A stretch of DNA of 64,000 nucleotides from Shewanella psychrophila. GTDB lineage: Bacteria; Pseudomonadota; Gammaproteobacteria; Enterobacterales; Shewanellaceae. The stretch is taken from assembly GCF_002005305.1 (NCBI RefSeq), contig NZ_CP014782.1, forward strand, positions 4,526,001 through 4,590,000. The letters run 5' to 3'. Shown in pieces: positions 35,308-44,343 of the stretch. The notes under the pieces were generated by a model. It worked only from the letters and a program-made list of their open reading frames with translations, made no database searches and was not told the DNA's origin. Position 1 is the stretch's first letter. Every line of letters starts with the position of its first letter. Both the position numbers and the translations under genes were made by a program.

Positions 35308-38022
35308 ATGAACAGACTAAATCGGATAAAGGTTAGTTATTTATCAGGATTGATAGCACTCAACCTAGGGATGTCAGCGAATGTTAATGCCACAGAAGGT
35401 TCACAGGCAGAAGCCAATTCTGACATAGAAGTAATCGCAGTTACCGGGATCAGAGGGAGTCTGATAAAGTCCAAGGATATCAAGAAAGGATCTGACAGTG
35501 TTGTCGATGCGATCACCTCGGAAGATATAGGTAAATTCCCCGATCAAAACGTCGCCGAATCACTACAAAGAATCACCGGCGTATCCATCGACAGATCCGG
35601 TGGCGAAGGCCAGTCGATCACAGTCAGAGGACTCGGGCCTGAGTTTAATACCACCCTGATAAACAAGAGAACCATGGCGACGACCAGTGGTGGACGTTCT
35701 TTTAACTTCGATATTTTAGCTTCTGAACTCATCAGCGGCGCCGAGGTATATAAGACTCAGTCGGCTAACCTACAGGAAGGCGCTATCGGTGCAACGGTCA
35801 ATATCACCACCTTTAAACCTTTAGCCATTCCCGGATTTAAGGCCACGGGCAGTGTTAAAGCCGTGTATGACGAGATGAGCGGCACTACCAGCCCACAATT
35901 CTCAGGGCTCATCAGTAATACTTTTGATGATGAGAAGTTCGGTGTGCTGTTATCCTTGGCTCATAGTCAAAGAGACAGCCGCTACGATGAAGCCAATACC
36001 GCTTATTACGAACGAACCGATCTAACACTAAACGACGGGCGCACGTTTGATGATGTCTATATGCCGCAGAATTATGATCAAATAGCGCAAACTGAGTCCC
36101 GTGAGCGCACAGGAGGTAATCTGGTATTTCAATACGCGCCCATGGATAACCTGACCTTCACGCTCGATGCACTCTATTCAAAGTATGATGTCGATTACAG
36201 GCAAGATATCCTCGCCCATTGGTTCGAAGAGAATAAGCTCACCGATGTCACTCTGGATAACAACCGCACTGTGGTACAGCTGTCCATGGGTAATGGCAGT
36301 CACAGTGATTTCATGGTGCGACAATCGCAAACAGAGAACCAGCTAAAGGCCTTTGGTTTTAATGCGGACTGGGACTTAAATGACACTATCAACTTAGCCG
36401 CCGACATTTCATACTCCCAGGCCTCTTCGGATCCATTAGCTGGCATGACTGATACCGTCGCCGCGCGCCCCGGGGATTATAGCTACGACAGAAGCTCAGG
36501 TGCCCTACGACCTTCAATCATCTTCAATACCAATAACTCATCCAATGGCTTAACAGCAGGTTGGGGCGATAGATCTGGTACCCAAATCGATGATGAAGTC
36601 TTAGAAGTTAAACTCGATGGTGAATGGATAGTCGATAGTGGTGCATTGGCAACAATTAACTTCGGTGTGCTCTACTCAGACAGAACCTTCGGCAGCACAG
36701 ACTATAGTACAAAATGGCCGGTACCTGTCATATGGGGTGATAACAGCTCACCTGTTTATTTAGATCCAAATCTGTTCAGTCATTTCGATGCCGATGGCTT
36801 CTTATCCGGAGGCGACGGTGCATCGGCTCAAAACTGGCTCACATTTAACTCTGAGGCCTGGTTCGACTACGTCACATCCGATGAAGTGATGGCGCAGCTC
36901 GACGACCCTGCAGCAAGCCATGCTTTACTGGACCAATACGGTACACAGATGTATGCCTCACCGACGGCCTATGAAGTCAATGAAACGCTCAATGCCTTGT
37001 ACGCCGATTTTCATTTCGACGGCTACCTCTATGACATGCCATGGAAAGTCGTTACAGGCATACGTTACGTAGAAACGACCAGTAAATCTAAAGGAAATCA
37101 GATCGCGTTACTAGATCTGGTGTCTGCGCCTAATGAAGACGGAGTCGTACGTGCAGTAGAATCTGAAGATTACTTACCCGTAGAAGCAAGCAATAGTTAC
37201 GATAACTGGCTACCTAGCCTAAATGCCAATATCGAAGTGATCGAGGATTTTATCGTGCGCGTGGCGTATTCTAAGAGCATCACCCGTCCCGAACTCGATG
37301 AGATGTCGCCCCTGTCTAGCTATAGCGGTGGACACCTTAATAGCTTAAAGGGCAAAGGCGCTAACCCCTTGTTGATGCCATTCACCAGTAATAACTATGA
37401 TCTCTCTCTAGAGTGGTATTACCAGGAGGGCAGTTATGCGTCTGTAGCCGCCTTTAGGAAAGATATCTCTGGATATTTGGAAACCGAAGAAATACAGGAA
37501 GTGGTGAGCGTTCCCAGTGGCGATTACGACTATAAAATGACCCGTCCAGTAAACCAGAATGATGCTCAGATAACGGGTTACGAGTTTGCCATACAGCACA
37601 TGTTTACCAGCCTGCCAGAGCCTCTAGATAGATTAGGTTTTATCGCTAACATGACCATAGTCGATAGCGATTCGAGTTCTTCAACCTCTGGAGATCCCCT
37701 GCCTTTGGTTGGCCTTGGTGATTCACAGAACTTGATCTTATTCTATGAGAAAGACGCGGTTCAATTCCGTATCGCCTACAACAATCGCTCGAGATTCATG
37801 CAGTCTAAGCCTTTGTCATGGCGCGGCGCCCATTATGTAGAAGATTATGCCCAGGTGGATATCAGCGGTAGCTATGATTTCAACGAAAACTTAACCCTAT
37901 TTATAGAAGGGATCAATATTACCAATGAGTTAACCGTGAAGACGGCTGAATACTCGAATCAGGTATTAAAAGTCACAGAAACCGGCCCAAGATATTCATT
38001 AGGCATTAGAGGAGTATTCTAG
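35308..38022 (+). CDS. TonB-dependent outer-membrane receptor
   Basis: 904 residues with AGAAGGG before the ATG. Signal peptide (about 1-29, ending NVNA), TonB box region IEVIAVTGIRGS (about 41-52), plug domain (about 55-170 with GKFPDQNVAESLQRITGVSI and SITVRGLGPEFNTTLINKR) and a large barrel ending GPRYSLGIRGVF with the terminal Phe needed for BamA insertion. It is of the large proteobacterial type usually tied to carbohydrate or other polymer breakdown products rather than siderophores. No catabolic genes flank it, so the ligand is unknown. A hairpin follows the stop. Confidence 0.92.
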   Translation: MNRLNRIKVSYLSGLIALNLGMSANVNATEGSQAEANSDIEVIAVTGIRGSLIKSKDIKKGSDSVVDAITSEDIGKFPDQNVAESLQRITGVSIDRSGGEGQSITVRGLGPEFNTTLINKRTMATTSGGRSFNFDILASELISGAEVYKTQSANLQEGAIGATVNITTFKPLAIPGFKATGSVKAVYDEMSGTTSPQFSGLISNTFDDEKFGVLLSLAHSQRDSRYDEANTAYYERTDLTLNDGRTFDDVYMPQNYDQIAQTESRERTGGNLVFQYAPMDNLTFTLDALYSKYDVDYRQDILAHWFEENKLTDVTLDNNRTVVQLSMGNGSHSDFMVRQSQTENQLKAFGFNADWDLNDTINLAADISYSQASSDPLAGMTDTVAARPGDYSYDRSSGALRPSIIFNTNNSSNGLTAGWGDRSGTQIDDEVLEVKLDGEWIVDSGALATINFGVLYSDRTFGSTDYSTKWPVPVIWGDNSSPVYLDPNLFSHFDADGFLSGGDGASAQNWLTFNSEAWFDYVTSDEVMAQLDDPAASHALLDQYGTQMYASPTAYEVNETLNALYADFHFDGYLYDMPWKVVTGIRYVETTSKSKGNQIALLDLVSAPNEDGVVRAVESEDYLPVEASNSYDNWLPSLNANIEVIEDFIVRVAYSKSITRPELDEMSPLSSYSGGHLNSLKGKGANPLLMPFTSNNYDLSLEWYYQEGSYASVAAFRKDISGYLETEEIQEVVSVPSGDYDYKMTRPVNQNDAQITGYEFAIQHMFTSLPEPLDRLGFIANMTIVDSDSSSSTSGDPLPLVGLGDSQNLILFYEKDAVQFRIAYNNRSRFMQSKPLSWRGAHYVEDYAQVDISGSYDFNENLTLFIEGINITNELTVKTAEYSNQVLKVTETGPRYSLGIRGVF

Positions 38023-38443
38023 CGCCAAGTAGGCTCTACGCTTAGTTAGTGACGGAGTGATTAGATGACTAAATGAGTCAATAATAAATGCAGCAGGAAA
38101 CTTAAGCTTCCTGCTGCACTTTCATCTATTTATCTTCCTCCCCCATGTTAAGTCCCTTGTGATCCCTCTTATTGCTTTTAAAAGCGCTTATGCATCTCTT
38201 ATTCAGAAGACAGACTTCAAAATCTTCGGCTAAACTCTTTACGGCCTAAATCCTCAATAGCTAAACCATATGAAACTACGTTAGTTTTTAAAGAGAAATT
38301 TATCGCACAGGGTAATGTATAGAGATGATTGCAGGCGTTTGACGAGTCGTGTTTTAGATAATGAGGAAATCTGCTGAATACGCTAAAGTATTAGAGAACA
38401 GCAACAACTCGGGATCTAGTCGCTAGAGATAGGAGAGCTAGCT
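38023..38443. other. Intergenic region after the TonB-dependent receptor
   Basis: A hairpin with arms GCAGCAGGAA (38090-38099) and TTCCTGCTGC (38108-38117) is a plausible transcript end for the receptor gene, though the T run is interrupted. The remaining 300 bp hold nothing recognisable. Confidence 0.5.
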
Positions 38444-38482
38444 GTTAGTAAATAAAGAGGCTAAGCCTCTTTATTTACTAAC
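38444..38482. terminator. 19-bp perfect palindrome overlapping the stop of a small gene
   Basis: Arms at 38444-38462 and 38464-38482 are perfectly complementary around a single base; they start GTTAGTAAATAAAGAGG. The stop codon of the small gene at 38471 lies inside the right arm. The stem is AT-rich at its base and can end transcripts from both directions. Confidence 0.75.
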
Positions 38483-38704
38483 GACCTTCTTGTTTCTTAA
38501 CTGTCCAAGCAACCGCTTAAAAAGGATGATAGTCTCTTTTTCCAGCTGGTTGATTGTCGCAATGGGATCGTAAACTTCAGGATGGGTTAAATACCAAAAC
38601 TCTCCAATCTGAGAAAAAACATAACGACTTGGCTCAAGACTCAGGACACAGGTATTTACACAGTGTTGTTCATTGATCAGAAAGCAATATTGGCAATGCT
38701 TCAT
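38471..38704 (-). CDS. Small cysteine-rich (possible zinc-binding) protein
   Basis: 77 residues from ATG 38704, with GTGAG before it; a start at 38725 would overlap the upstream gene by 14 nt and is the alternative. The N-terminus MKHCQYCFLINEQHCVNTCV has a C-x-x-C pair and two further cysteines, which could bind a metal. The rest is helical (NQLEKETIILFKRLLGQLRN). It is last in a set of three overlapping small genes. Family unknown. Confidence 0.55.
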   Translation of the reverse strand: MKHCQYCFLINEQHCVNTCVLSLEPSRYVFSQIGEFWYLTHPEVYDPIATINQLEKETIILFKRLLGQLRNKKVVSK

Positions 38705-38711
38705 AGTATTC

Positions 38712-38951
38712 TCACTCGTCTTCATGATTCAGCAGAGAGATAACTTCTCCCTCTTCGAGATCTAATGCGCAGCTCAATGCCCGCAGTTCCATTCGCACCT
38801 CAATGTCATGACGAACCGTGCGCAGCTTGATATCGGCCTTATTTTTTGGCTTTGTCTTGGATCTCGACTTTTCCTTCACTCCTGATTCAATAGGATCGGC
38901 ATGTTCTTTACTATAATTAAAGGGGGTGATCCTCTGACTTTCATTTGTCAT
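38712..38951 (-). CDS. Small basic protein of unknown function
   Basis: 79 residues from ATG 38951 (AGGCGGAT upstream). The first part is Lys/Arg/Ser-rich (KEKSRSKTKPKNKADIKLRT), the end helical and acidic (RALSCALDLEEGEVISLLNH). The middle gene of three that overlap end to start (11 nt with the previous gene), so probably translated from one message. I do not recognise it. Confidence 0.5.
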   Translation of the reverse strand: MTNESQRITPFNYSKEHADPIESGVKEKSRSKTKPKNKADIKLRTVRHDIEVRMELRALSCALDLEEGEVISLLNHEDE

Positions 38952-39138
38952 GTATCCGCCTAGACTCAGTGAAGACTTTTGCTTCATCTAGACTCTTAAA
39001 ATGCTCAAAAATCTTTTTACGCCCCTTAGACTGAATAATCTTACTCTCACATACTTCAAGCATCCATAACCAACGGCTGACACTGGACTGTGTGCACTCA
39101 TGATCTATCGCACAGGAATTAGCAAATAAAAATGGCAT
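38941..39138 (-). CDS. Small protein of unknown function, first of three overlapping genes
   Basis: 65 residues from ATG 39138. It has cysteines early (FANSCAIDHECTQSSVSRWL) and a basic, helical end (KGRKKIFEHFKSLDEAKVF). An upstream in-frame start would add 13 hydrophobic residues. Its 3' end overlaps the next gene's start. Family unknown. Confidence 0.5.
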   Translation of the reverse strand: MPFLFANSCAIDHECTQSSVSRWLWMLEVCESKIIQSKGRKKIFEHFKSLDEAKVFTESRRIHDK

Positions 39139-39459
39139 AGTAGGCTCTTTAATTATCGAGAAAAATGACAAAAGCATGTAAAAAAAGCTCTTAACAATAT
39201 TGAGAAGAGCGACAGTTTTACAAGCATCTTGAAAAGTCCATTAAGACTGGAAGAATTATCGCCGATAAGTTCAATCACTTTGTTTCATTAAAGTTACTCA
39301 ACAGCTCCTTTTCCTTCGCCAATTCACTAAGCATAATTTTTAATAGCCCTATAGCAAATTTCAATTATATTTATATGGAAATGAGATACCTATATGATTT
39401 TCATATGGACTATTATCAAGACAGAGTGGGCTTACAGTCAGTAGCAAGGGATATATATT
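39139..39459. other. Divergent promoter region between small genes and the DUF6268-like gene
   Basis: About 320 bp, AT-rich, expected to hold both promoters. A weak inverted repeat (AGCTCTT with AAGAGC, near 39187-39211) is seen. A 57-codon frame at 39381 overlaps the next gene in another phase and is not called. Confidence 0.4.
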
Positions 39460-40425
39460 TTGATTCACAATCACTTTGGCATAGGTTTATGCCTATTAAA
39501 CAGCTTTATTTTACTGTCAGGGTTAACAGTATCGCAACCTATAAAGGCCGATGAACCCGGTTTAATACAAGAAGATATGCGAGACTTTAAAAAGAGTGAT
39601 ATCGAATTTCTACGTAGCCATTCATACGTCCCCTCTTTTCCTCTTGCAACAATTGGAGTCAGAAACTACACCTCTTTTGAACTTGAAGGCGATGGTGTCA
39701 CTCAGGCCAGCTTCGAACTGGAACAACTCTATCTATCTGCTGGCTTGCCTATATTAATGGACAAAAAAGACGCACTCGCTATAGGAGGGTATTTATCTCA
39801 TAATTATTTCTCTTCGAAAGATGCCAAGTACCCATCCTTTCATGTTAACTCAGTGGGAATACCGCTAGCCTGGCTGAGACAAGTAAACCCGAACTGGCAA
39901 ACCGCGGCCTTTGTTATGCCTATGGCCAATAAAAGTTCACTAGATAATTCAGATTGGAGTTGGCAGACACTCGGCGGCCTATTTGGTCGCTATGTTCAGA
40001 GCGAAACATTATGGTGGGCATTTGGCTTTTACCTCGATGTGGGTGGCAGTGAAAACACCTATCTACCCTACCTAGGTGCCTCTTGGGAAGTTAATGAGCA
40101 TTGGAGTATCAATGCCATGTTACCTTGGCCCTCTGTCCTTTATGCCCCTGATGACAATTGGTTATTCACTCTGGGCGCTTCACCCTCTGGAACGTCTTGG
40201 GAAATAGATAATAAATCAGGTGAAGCCAACATCAATTTTGATGCATGGGATTTTGGTTTGACTCTTGAACGTAGAATAGTCAATAACGTGTGGATATCAC
40301 TTAATGGAGGTCTAGGAGGGATTCGAGGTCTCAGGGTTTCTGGAAGTCAAATACACGGCATAGACACTCAGGTCTCATCCAGTGGATATATAGGCCTAAA
40401 TTTGAACTATAGACCTGAGCTTTAA
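39460..40425 (+). CDS. DUF6268-like outer-membrane beta-barrel protein
   Basis: 321 residues beginning at a TTG with AAGGG nine bases upstream; no ATG is available in frame before the mature part, and the frame is closed just upstream, so TTG is the likely start. Signal peptide about 1-30 (LLNSFILLSGLTVSQPIKA). The mature protein alternates aromatic and polar residues in short strands (LATIGVRNYTSFELEG, LGASWEVNEHWSINAMLPWP) and ends GYIGLNLNYRPEL. This is an outer-membrane barrel of unknown ligand. The family name is recalled and moderately certain. Confidence 0.65.
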   Translation: MIHNHFGIGLCLLNSFILLSGLTVSQPIKADEPGLIQEDMRDFKKSDIEFLRSHSYVPSFPLATIGVRNYTSFELEGDGVTQASFELEQLYLSAGLPILMDKKDALAIGGYLSHNYFSSKDAKYPSFHVNSVGIPLAWLRQVNPNWQTAAFVMPMANKSSLDNSDWSWQTLGGLFGRYVQSETLWWAFGFYLDVGGSENTYLPYLGASWEVNEHWSINAMLPWPSVLYAPDDNWLFTLGASPSGTSWEIDNKSGEANINFDAWDFGLTLERRIVNNVWISLNGGLGGIRGLRVSGSQIHGIDTQVSSSGYIGLNLNYRPEL

Positions 40426-40503
40426 ACCTAGACTAAAGCTAAAGCTGTAAATGATAAATAAACACTCGCCATTATTCATTCGCGGGTTTGAAACATGCCA
40501 TGC

Positions 40504-40764
40504 TTAGTGAACACTCGATGGCTGTGCCAACAAATCAACCTCCATGCCCTCAAGCATAATCGATACCCGTTTAAATCCAAGGTATCTCTTATATAAGCTC
40601 ACTATATCCTTAGCCGGATACTTTTTCTTCAACAGAAAGTAATCCGGTACCCAGAGCTGCACCATTCTCAGTTCTTCCAGTGATAAATAACCTTGATCAA
40701 TGAAAGGTAAGAAGACTTCATTCACTAGCCTGATTTTTACAAAATCAACATGCTCGATACTCAA
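40504..40764 (-). CDS. Small protein, paralogue of the protein at 34272, TTG start
   Basis: 86 residues starting at TTG 40764 with AGAGG six bases upstream; there is no in-frame ATG in the first third. The core VQLWVPDYFLLKKKYPAKDI is shared with the 89-residue protein at 34272. Its neighbour, 391 bp away and divergent, is the disrupted response regulator. Function unknown. Confidence 0.6.
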   Translation of the reverse strand: MSIEHVDFVKIRLVNEVFLPFIDQGYLSLEELRMVQLWVPDYFLLKKKYPAKDIVSLYKRYLGFKRVSIMLEGMEVDLLAQPSSVH

Positions 40765-41155
40765 GGAACACCTCTATAAGATTAAACTAATCAGCCTAAT
40801 AATCAGGCTAATCTTTAACCGTCAGATTTACATTGTTAACCCACACTATGTGTATCCTTAACGTATCAAGCTAGCAGTCAGGCGCTCTCGAGACAAGTGG
40901 GAAAACTCCATATGCTCAATTATCGATTTCTTCCAAGTAGCCTCAAGTTCATGGTTCCCAAAAGATAATTGCCACATAAATTAATATAATACCTATAAAT
41001 TCTCGGCTTTTATTCCACTTAAGCATTTGTATCTTAAGTGTTTCACGCTGACCTTTTTCCAACGAGAAAATTCACATCTATTTACTTTATTCACACCAAT
41101 TCCTCACCCAAAATGATTCCTATAGCAAGAACGCAATAACTTAGGAGTAAACATT
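40765..41155. promoter_or_regulatory. Divergent region upstream of response regulator 2
   Basis: Contains an inverted repeat, CACTTAAG (41016-41023) and CTTAAGTG (41033-41040), nine bases apart, whose right half is part of the 17-base element TTGTATCTTAAG... (41027-41043) shared with the upstream region of response regulator 1. TTAGGAG precedes the regulator ATG. Confidence 0.5.
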
Positions 41156-41815
41156 ATGAAAGCGAAATCGATACTGATAGTTGAAGATGACTTGTTTACC
41201 TCACGCCTTATTAGCAGCTTCTTTGAGCGTAAAGGTTTCATCACATATCAAGCCTACGACTCTGGTGCCGCATTCATGTATGCAGCAGATAAAAATCTAG
41301 ATGTGATCATTTTAGACGTGACTCTTCCCACAGATTCTGGTGTATCTATTGTCCAAAAACTCAAGAGCATTAGTCCATGCCCTGTCATTTTTTATTCATC
41401 GGTTACCACCGAAGAGATGGAAATTAAAGCGCTAGAGACGGGAGGAGATGACTTTATCAATAAACAACGTGGTCTGAATGTACTTTATGCTCGAATTGAT
41501 CGCCTGTTATCCAAAGATGCTGTAGAAAATGAAACTACGAGCTCAACAGTCTCCATCAATAACATCTTACTCGATGCAGAACTCAGTCAATGTGATATAG
41601 GTGGAAAAATCATCGAACTGCAGAAGAAAGAAAGTAAAGTGCTTAACTTTCTAATGCTACATAAGAACAGTCTAGTCAATAGAGATGAAATCTCATATGT
41701 CCTAAACGGATACGCCTACGATGGCTGGAGCAGAAGCATTGATTTAATCATCTGTCGGCTGCGTAAAAAGCTAAAAGCAGCGTAACCGATCAATATAGGA
41801 CGGTATTGCAGGAGA

Positions 41816-43378
41816 TTAAGAAGTCTGCATCAAATCTGATGTGAGTGGGTTGTCGGCAAATTTCGTCTTCCACACTCGCGGCGTGAGTTCTTCAACTTTC
41901 GAAGCTGGCTGCTGGCTGACGCGTTGCAGGACATCGACGAGGTAAGTGTAAGGATTAATCCCTTGCAGACGGCAGGTAACCAGTAAACTTTGCAGCATCC
42001 CCAACTGCTCCGCCCCCAGTTCGGTCCAGCAAAATAGATAATTTTTCCTTCCCATGGGTATGACTCGTAAAGCTCGCTCCAAGTGATTGGTATCGATAGG
42101 CACAGCTGGGTAACTCAAGAAGACCTTAAGTTCTGTTTTTCTATCAAGTGCATAACTAAGGGCCTTGCTTAACGGGTTGCTCGGTAAAATCTCTGGGCGT
42201 TGCCGTTGGTCATAGAGCCATTTGAAGAAGCTATCGACGATGGGCTCACTCCACTTTTGCCGATAAGCGAGGATTTCATCGCTGTAGGTCAGGTTATCGC
42301 GGATGTGTTTTTCGATTTTGTAGAGCTCGGCGATTTGCTTTAAGGCCTCTTTAGCCAATTCCGGCTCCATGAGTAAAGATTTATCGAAGTAGCGCCTAGT
42401 ATGAGCCCAACAGGTGGCATGGATGATGTTCGCTTCGTTATCACGATTAAGTGCTTTTATCACATTGGTATAAGCCTGGTAACCATCACTGAGCAGTACA
42501 CCGGTAAAACCTGTTAACTGTTCCTTGGCGTGCTTAGCTCCACGGCTTGATGACCAGGTGAAGGCGACTTCATCATCTTCACCGTAGATGGGCCAAAAGT
42601 AAGTCTGTTTCATCCTACCTTTCGCTTTACGCCCTGCTTTCATCGGTACTTCATCCATGGCCAGTGTAGAGCTGGTGAGGATATGCTGTAGCTGAGCTCG
42701 GTAGATAGGCGTTAACAGTTCGATGCCCCGTTTTACCCAGTTAATGAGAGTAGCCCGGCTGACCTGAACGCCGCTATCAAGCATTTTTTGGTGCTGGCGA
42801 TACAAGGGTAAATGATAGACTCCCTTGTCGACCATGATGCCGGCGATAACAGAGACATCAGCAAAACACCCGTCGAGCACGTTATCGGGTGCAGGTTGTA
42901 CGCTAAGGCAATGCTCAGTTTTGTGACGGACGACGGAACGCTTGTAGATAAGAATGGTGTAGCTGCCCGGCTGTTGAGCCAAGCGATGAGTCTCTTTATA
43001 ACCGATAACCTCATACTGCTCAGCATCGTCACCTTCTAGCTCTGGCGCCTTAAGTTCAATAACCTTAGTAGGTACCGTGTCATCAAAGCGCAAGCCGGTG
43101 TCATTCACTTCATTGCCGGTGCGTTTTTTTGCTGAGCGGGTATAGGATATCTGTTGCTTGTCTTCAGGCTCTTGCTCCCCAGACTCAAGGCGGTCAAATA
43201 AGACTTCTTGATTGGGATTATCCTCTAACAGCTTTTCAGACTTGCGGCCAAATAACTGGCGCTTAAACCAGTCGAGTTGCTGTTGCAGCGTGAGCACTTT
43301 TTCAGACAGCTCAGAATTTTGAGCGTTTAGCTGCTCAATTTCTTGTGATAACGAAGCTGTCTGGATAGTTGTTTTCAT
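41816..43378 (-). CDS. tnpC: IS66 transposase TnpC
   Basis: 520 residues: N-terminal leucine-rich coiled coil (about 10-40), the IS66 motif QLFGRKSEKLLED, a zinc-binding-like region, and the DDE nuclease domain (LAMDEVPMKAGRKAKGRMKQ, LLSDGYQAYTN, NHLERALR) ending with the usual IS66 C-terminal tail region. The frame is complete, so the element may be active if TnpA and TnpB are made. Confidence 0.93.
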   Translation of the reverse strand: MKTTIQTASLSQEIEQLNAQNSELSEKVLTLQQQLDWFKRQLFGRKSEKLLEDNPNQEVLFDRLESGEQEPEDKQQISYTRSAKKRTGNEVNDTGLRFDDTVPTKVIELKAPELEGDDAEQYEVIGYKETHRLAQQPGSYTILIYKRSVVRHKTEHCLSVQPAPDNVLDGCFADVSVIAGIMVDKGVYHLPLYRQHQKMLDSGVQVSRATLINWVKRGIELLTPIYRAQLQHILTSSTLAMDEVPMKAGRKAKGRMKQTYFWPIYGEDDEVAFTWSSSRGAKHAKEQLTGFTGVLLSDGYQAYTNVIKALNRDNEANIIHATCWAHTRRYFDKSLLMEPELAKEALKQIAELYKIEKHIRDNLTYSDEILAYRQKWSEPIVDSFFKWLYDQRQRPEILPSNPLSKALSYALDRKTELKVFLSYPAVPIDTNHLERALRVIPMGRKNYLFCWTELGAEQLGMLQSLLVTCRLQGINPYTYLVDVLQRVSQQPASKVEELTPRVWKTKFADNPLTSDLMQTS

Positions 43379-43405
43379 GGCTGATATTATATCAAAAACA
43401 GCCAG

Positions 43406-43750
43406 TTATAACGAACTAAACCGTTTGTTTTTCACTTGTTTTTGCCAATTAATGCCTTCGATGAGGCACTGTAGTTGAGTCCAGGTGAGATTGATTTTAT
43501 CCCCGTTACCCTCAACGTGATGAAAGCGGCCTAACTCAAGCCGCTTACTCCACAAACAGTATCCTCCGCGACTGAAATACAGCACCTTCATCATGGTCTG
43601 CTTGCGATTAATGAACACAAACAGCTCACCACTCATGGGAGAAGCGTGGAGTTGGTGCTTAGCTAATACGATTAAGCCATCAAACTGCTTGCGCATGTCC
43701 ACGGGTTTGGCATACAACCATATGCGTAAATCCGGACTGGGCAATAACAT
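43406..43750 (-). CDS. tnpB: IS66 accessory protein TnpB
   Basis: 114 residues with the family hallmark WLYAKPVDMRKQFDGLIVLA and VFINRKQTMMKVLYFSRGGY. Its start overlaps the tnpA stop (TGATG arrangement). It is required for IS66 transposition; the biochemical role is unclear. Confidence 0.93.
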   Translation of the reverse strand: MLLPSPDLRIWLYAKPVDMRKQFDGLIVLAKHQLHASPMSGELFVFINRKQTMMKVLYFSRGGYCLWSKRLELGRFHHVEGNGDKINLTWTQLQCLIEGINWQKQVKNKRFSSL

Positions 43751-44040
43751 CAGTATCGTAGTCGTAAAATGACATCACCAGGGAGCACAAGCTCAATGTT
43801 CCAGTTTGGTTTTGGGTCAGGTAACACGGGAAGCTTATCTTGCTTAGCGGGCTCAAGCGCTATCCAGTCGGCTTCGGTAGCCTGGATTTCTGGAGGAACC
43901 GTTAACTGCTGGCGCCAACGATTGAAAGAAGAAGTTGAAATGTTCTCCTGATGACAGAAGTCCTGCATAGATAAAGGCGTTGTGCACCACTTGTCCAGGA
44001 GGGTAGATTTTTGAGCGTCGGTGAGATGAGGTTTAGCCAT
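43750..44040 (-). CDS. tnpA: IS66 accessory protein TnpA
   Basis: 96 residues from ATG 44040, with GAG six to seven bases upstream; a GTG further up is less likely. Helix-turn-helix type protein (SMQDFCHQENISTSSFNRWR). The tandem-duplication breakpoint at 44024 lies inside this gene, so the second copy of the repeat starts with its first few codons only; this copy is whole. Confidence 0.88.
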   Translation of the reverse strand: MAKPHLTDAQKSTLLDKWCTTPLSMQDFCHQENISTSSFNRWRQQLTVPPEIQATEADWIALEPAKQDKLPVLPDPKPNWNIELVLPGDVILRLRY

Positions 44041-44296
44041 GAGCATTCTCAGTATTAGGTTTACCCTGAGAGTAGCCACATCAAATGATCTTAGGAAGAC
44101 GTCCTATATTGATCGGTTACAAAGCAGCAAACATCCCTGAAGGTGCCATAAAGAGTTTACGTGGCAAAGGTTATAGCCTGATTGAGCAGGAGTTCATTGC
44201 GGCTTAATGTTTTGTTATCTGGATTTGAAGGGGCACGACTCAATAGTGCCACCTTCAGGACTTTACAAGCAGCTGTCACATAATCAAAATTATGAG

Positions 44297-44343
44297 TTAC
44301 TCATACAAGTCTTTTTTGATAACAAAGAAATTACTCATATCTA
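44297..44343 (-). pseudogene. Displaced original 3' end of the arylsulfotransferase gene
   Basis: Reading from the target duplication, the minus strand continues ...IDM then SNFFVIKKDLYE and a stop at 44297. This is what the ASST gene encoded before IS256 inserted; it is now separated from the gene by the element. The same remnant exists at 49099-49145 in the second copy. Confidence 0.88.

Larger units (their letters stand above)
41782..44120 (-). mobile_element. Complete IS66-family element
   Basis: 2,339 bp with perfect 21-bp terminal inverted repeats starting GTAACCGATCAATATAGG. Both flanks show AAAGCAGC (41774-41781 and 44121-44128), the 8-bp target duplication typical of IS66. It carries the full tnpA, tnpB, tnpC set on the minus strand. 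The rightmost 97 bp (44024-44120) belong to the tandem duplication and reappear at 48826-48922. Confidence 0.96.
41156..44207 (+). pseudogene. OmpR-family response regulator (paralogue 2), interrupted by IS66
   Basis: The 5' part (41156-41781) encodes the receiver domain (phospho-acceptor Asp in VIILDVTLP) and most of the winged helix, almost residue for residue like the regulator at 6457. The IS66 element enters after codon KLKAA; its first bases (GTAA) supply an immediate stop, giving a 209-residue product. The missing end continues at 44121-44207, with NIPEGAIKSLRGKGYSLIEQ and a stop after EFIAA. Joining the parts across the 8-bp duplication restores a 234-residue protein against 235 for the paralogue. 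The truncated product lacks the wing hairpin and is unlikely to bind DNA normally, but the receiver may still act. Confidence 0.93.

Noticed and set aside
39381..39554. 57-codon frame overlapping the start of the DUF6268-like gene
   Set aside because: Overlaps the signal peptide region in another phase and has no recognisable features; the TTG-started gene has a ribosome site and signal peptide.
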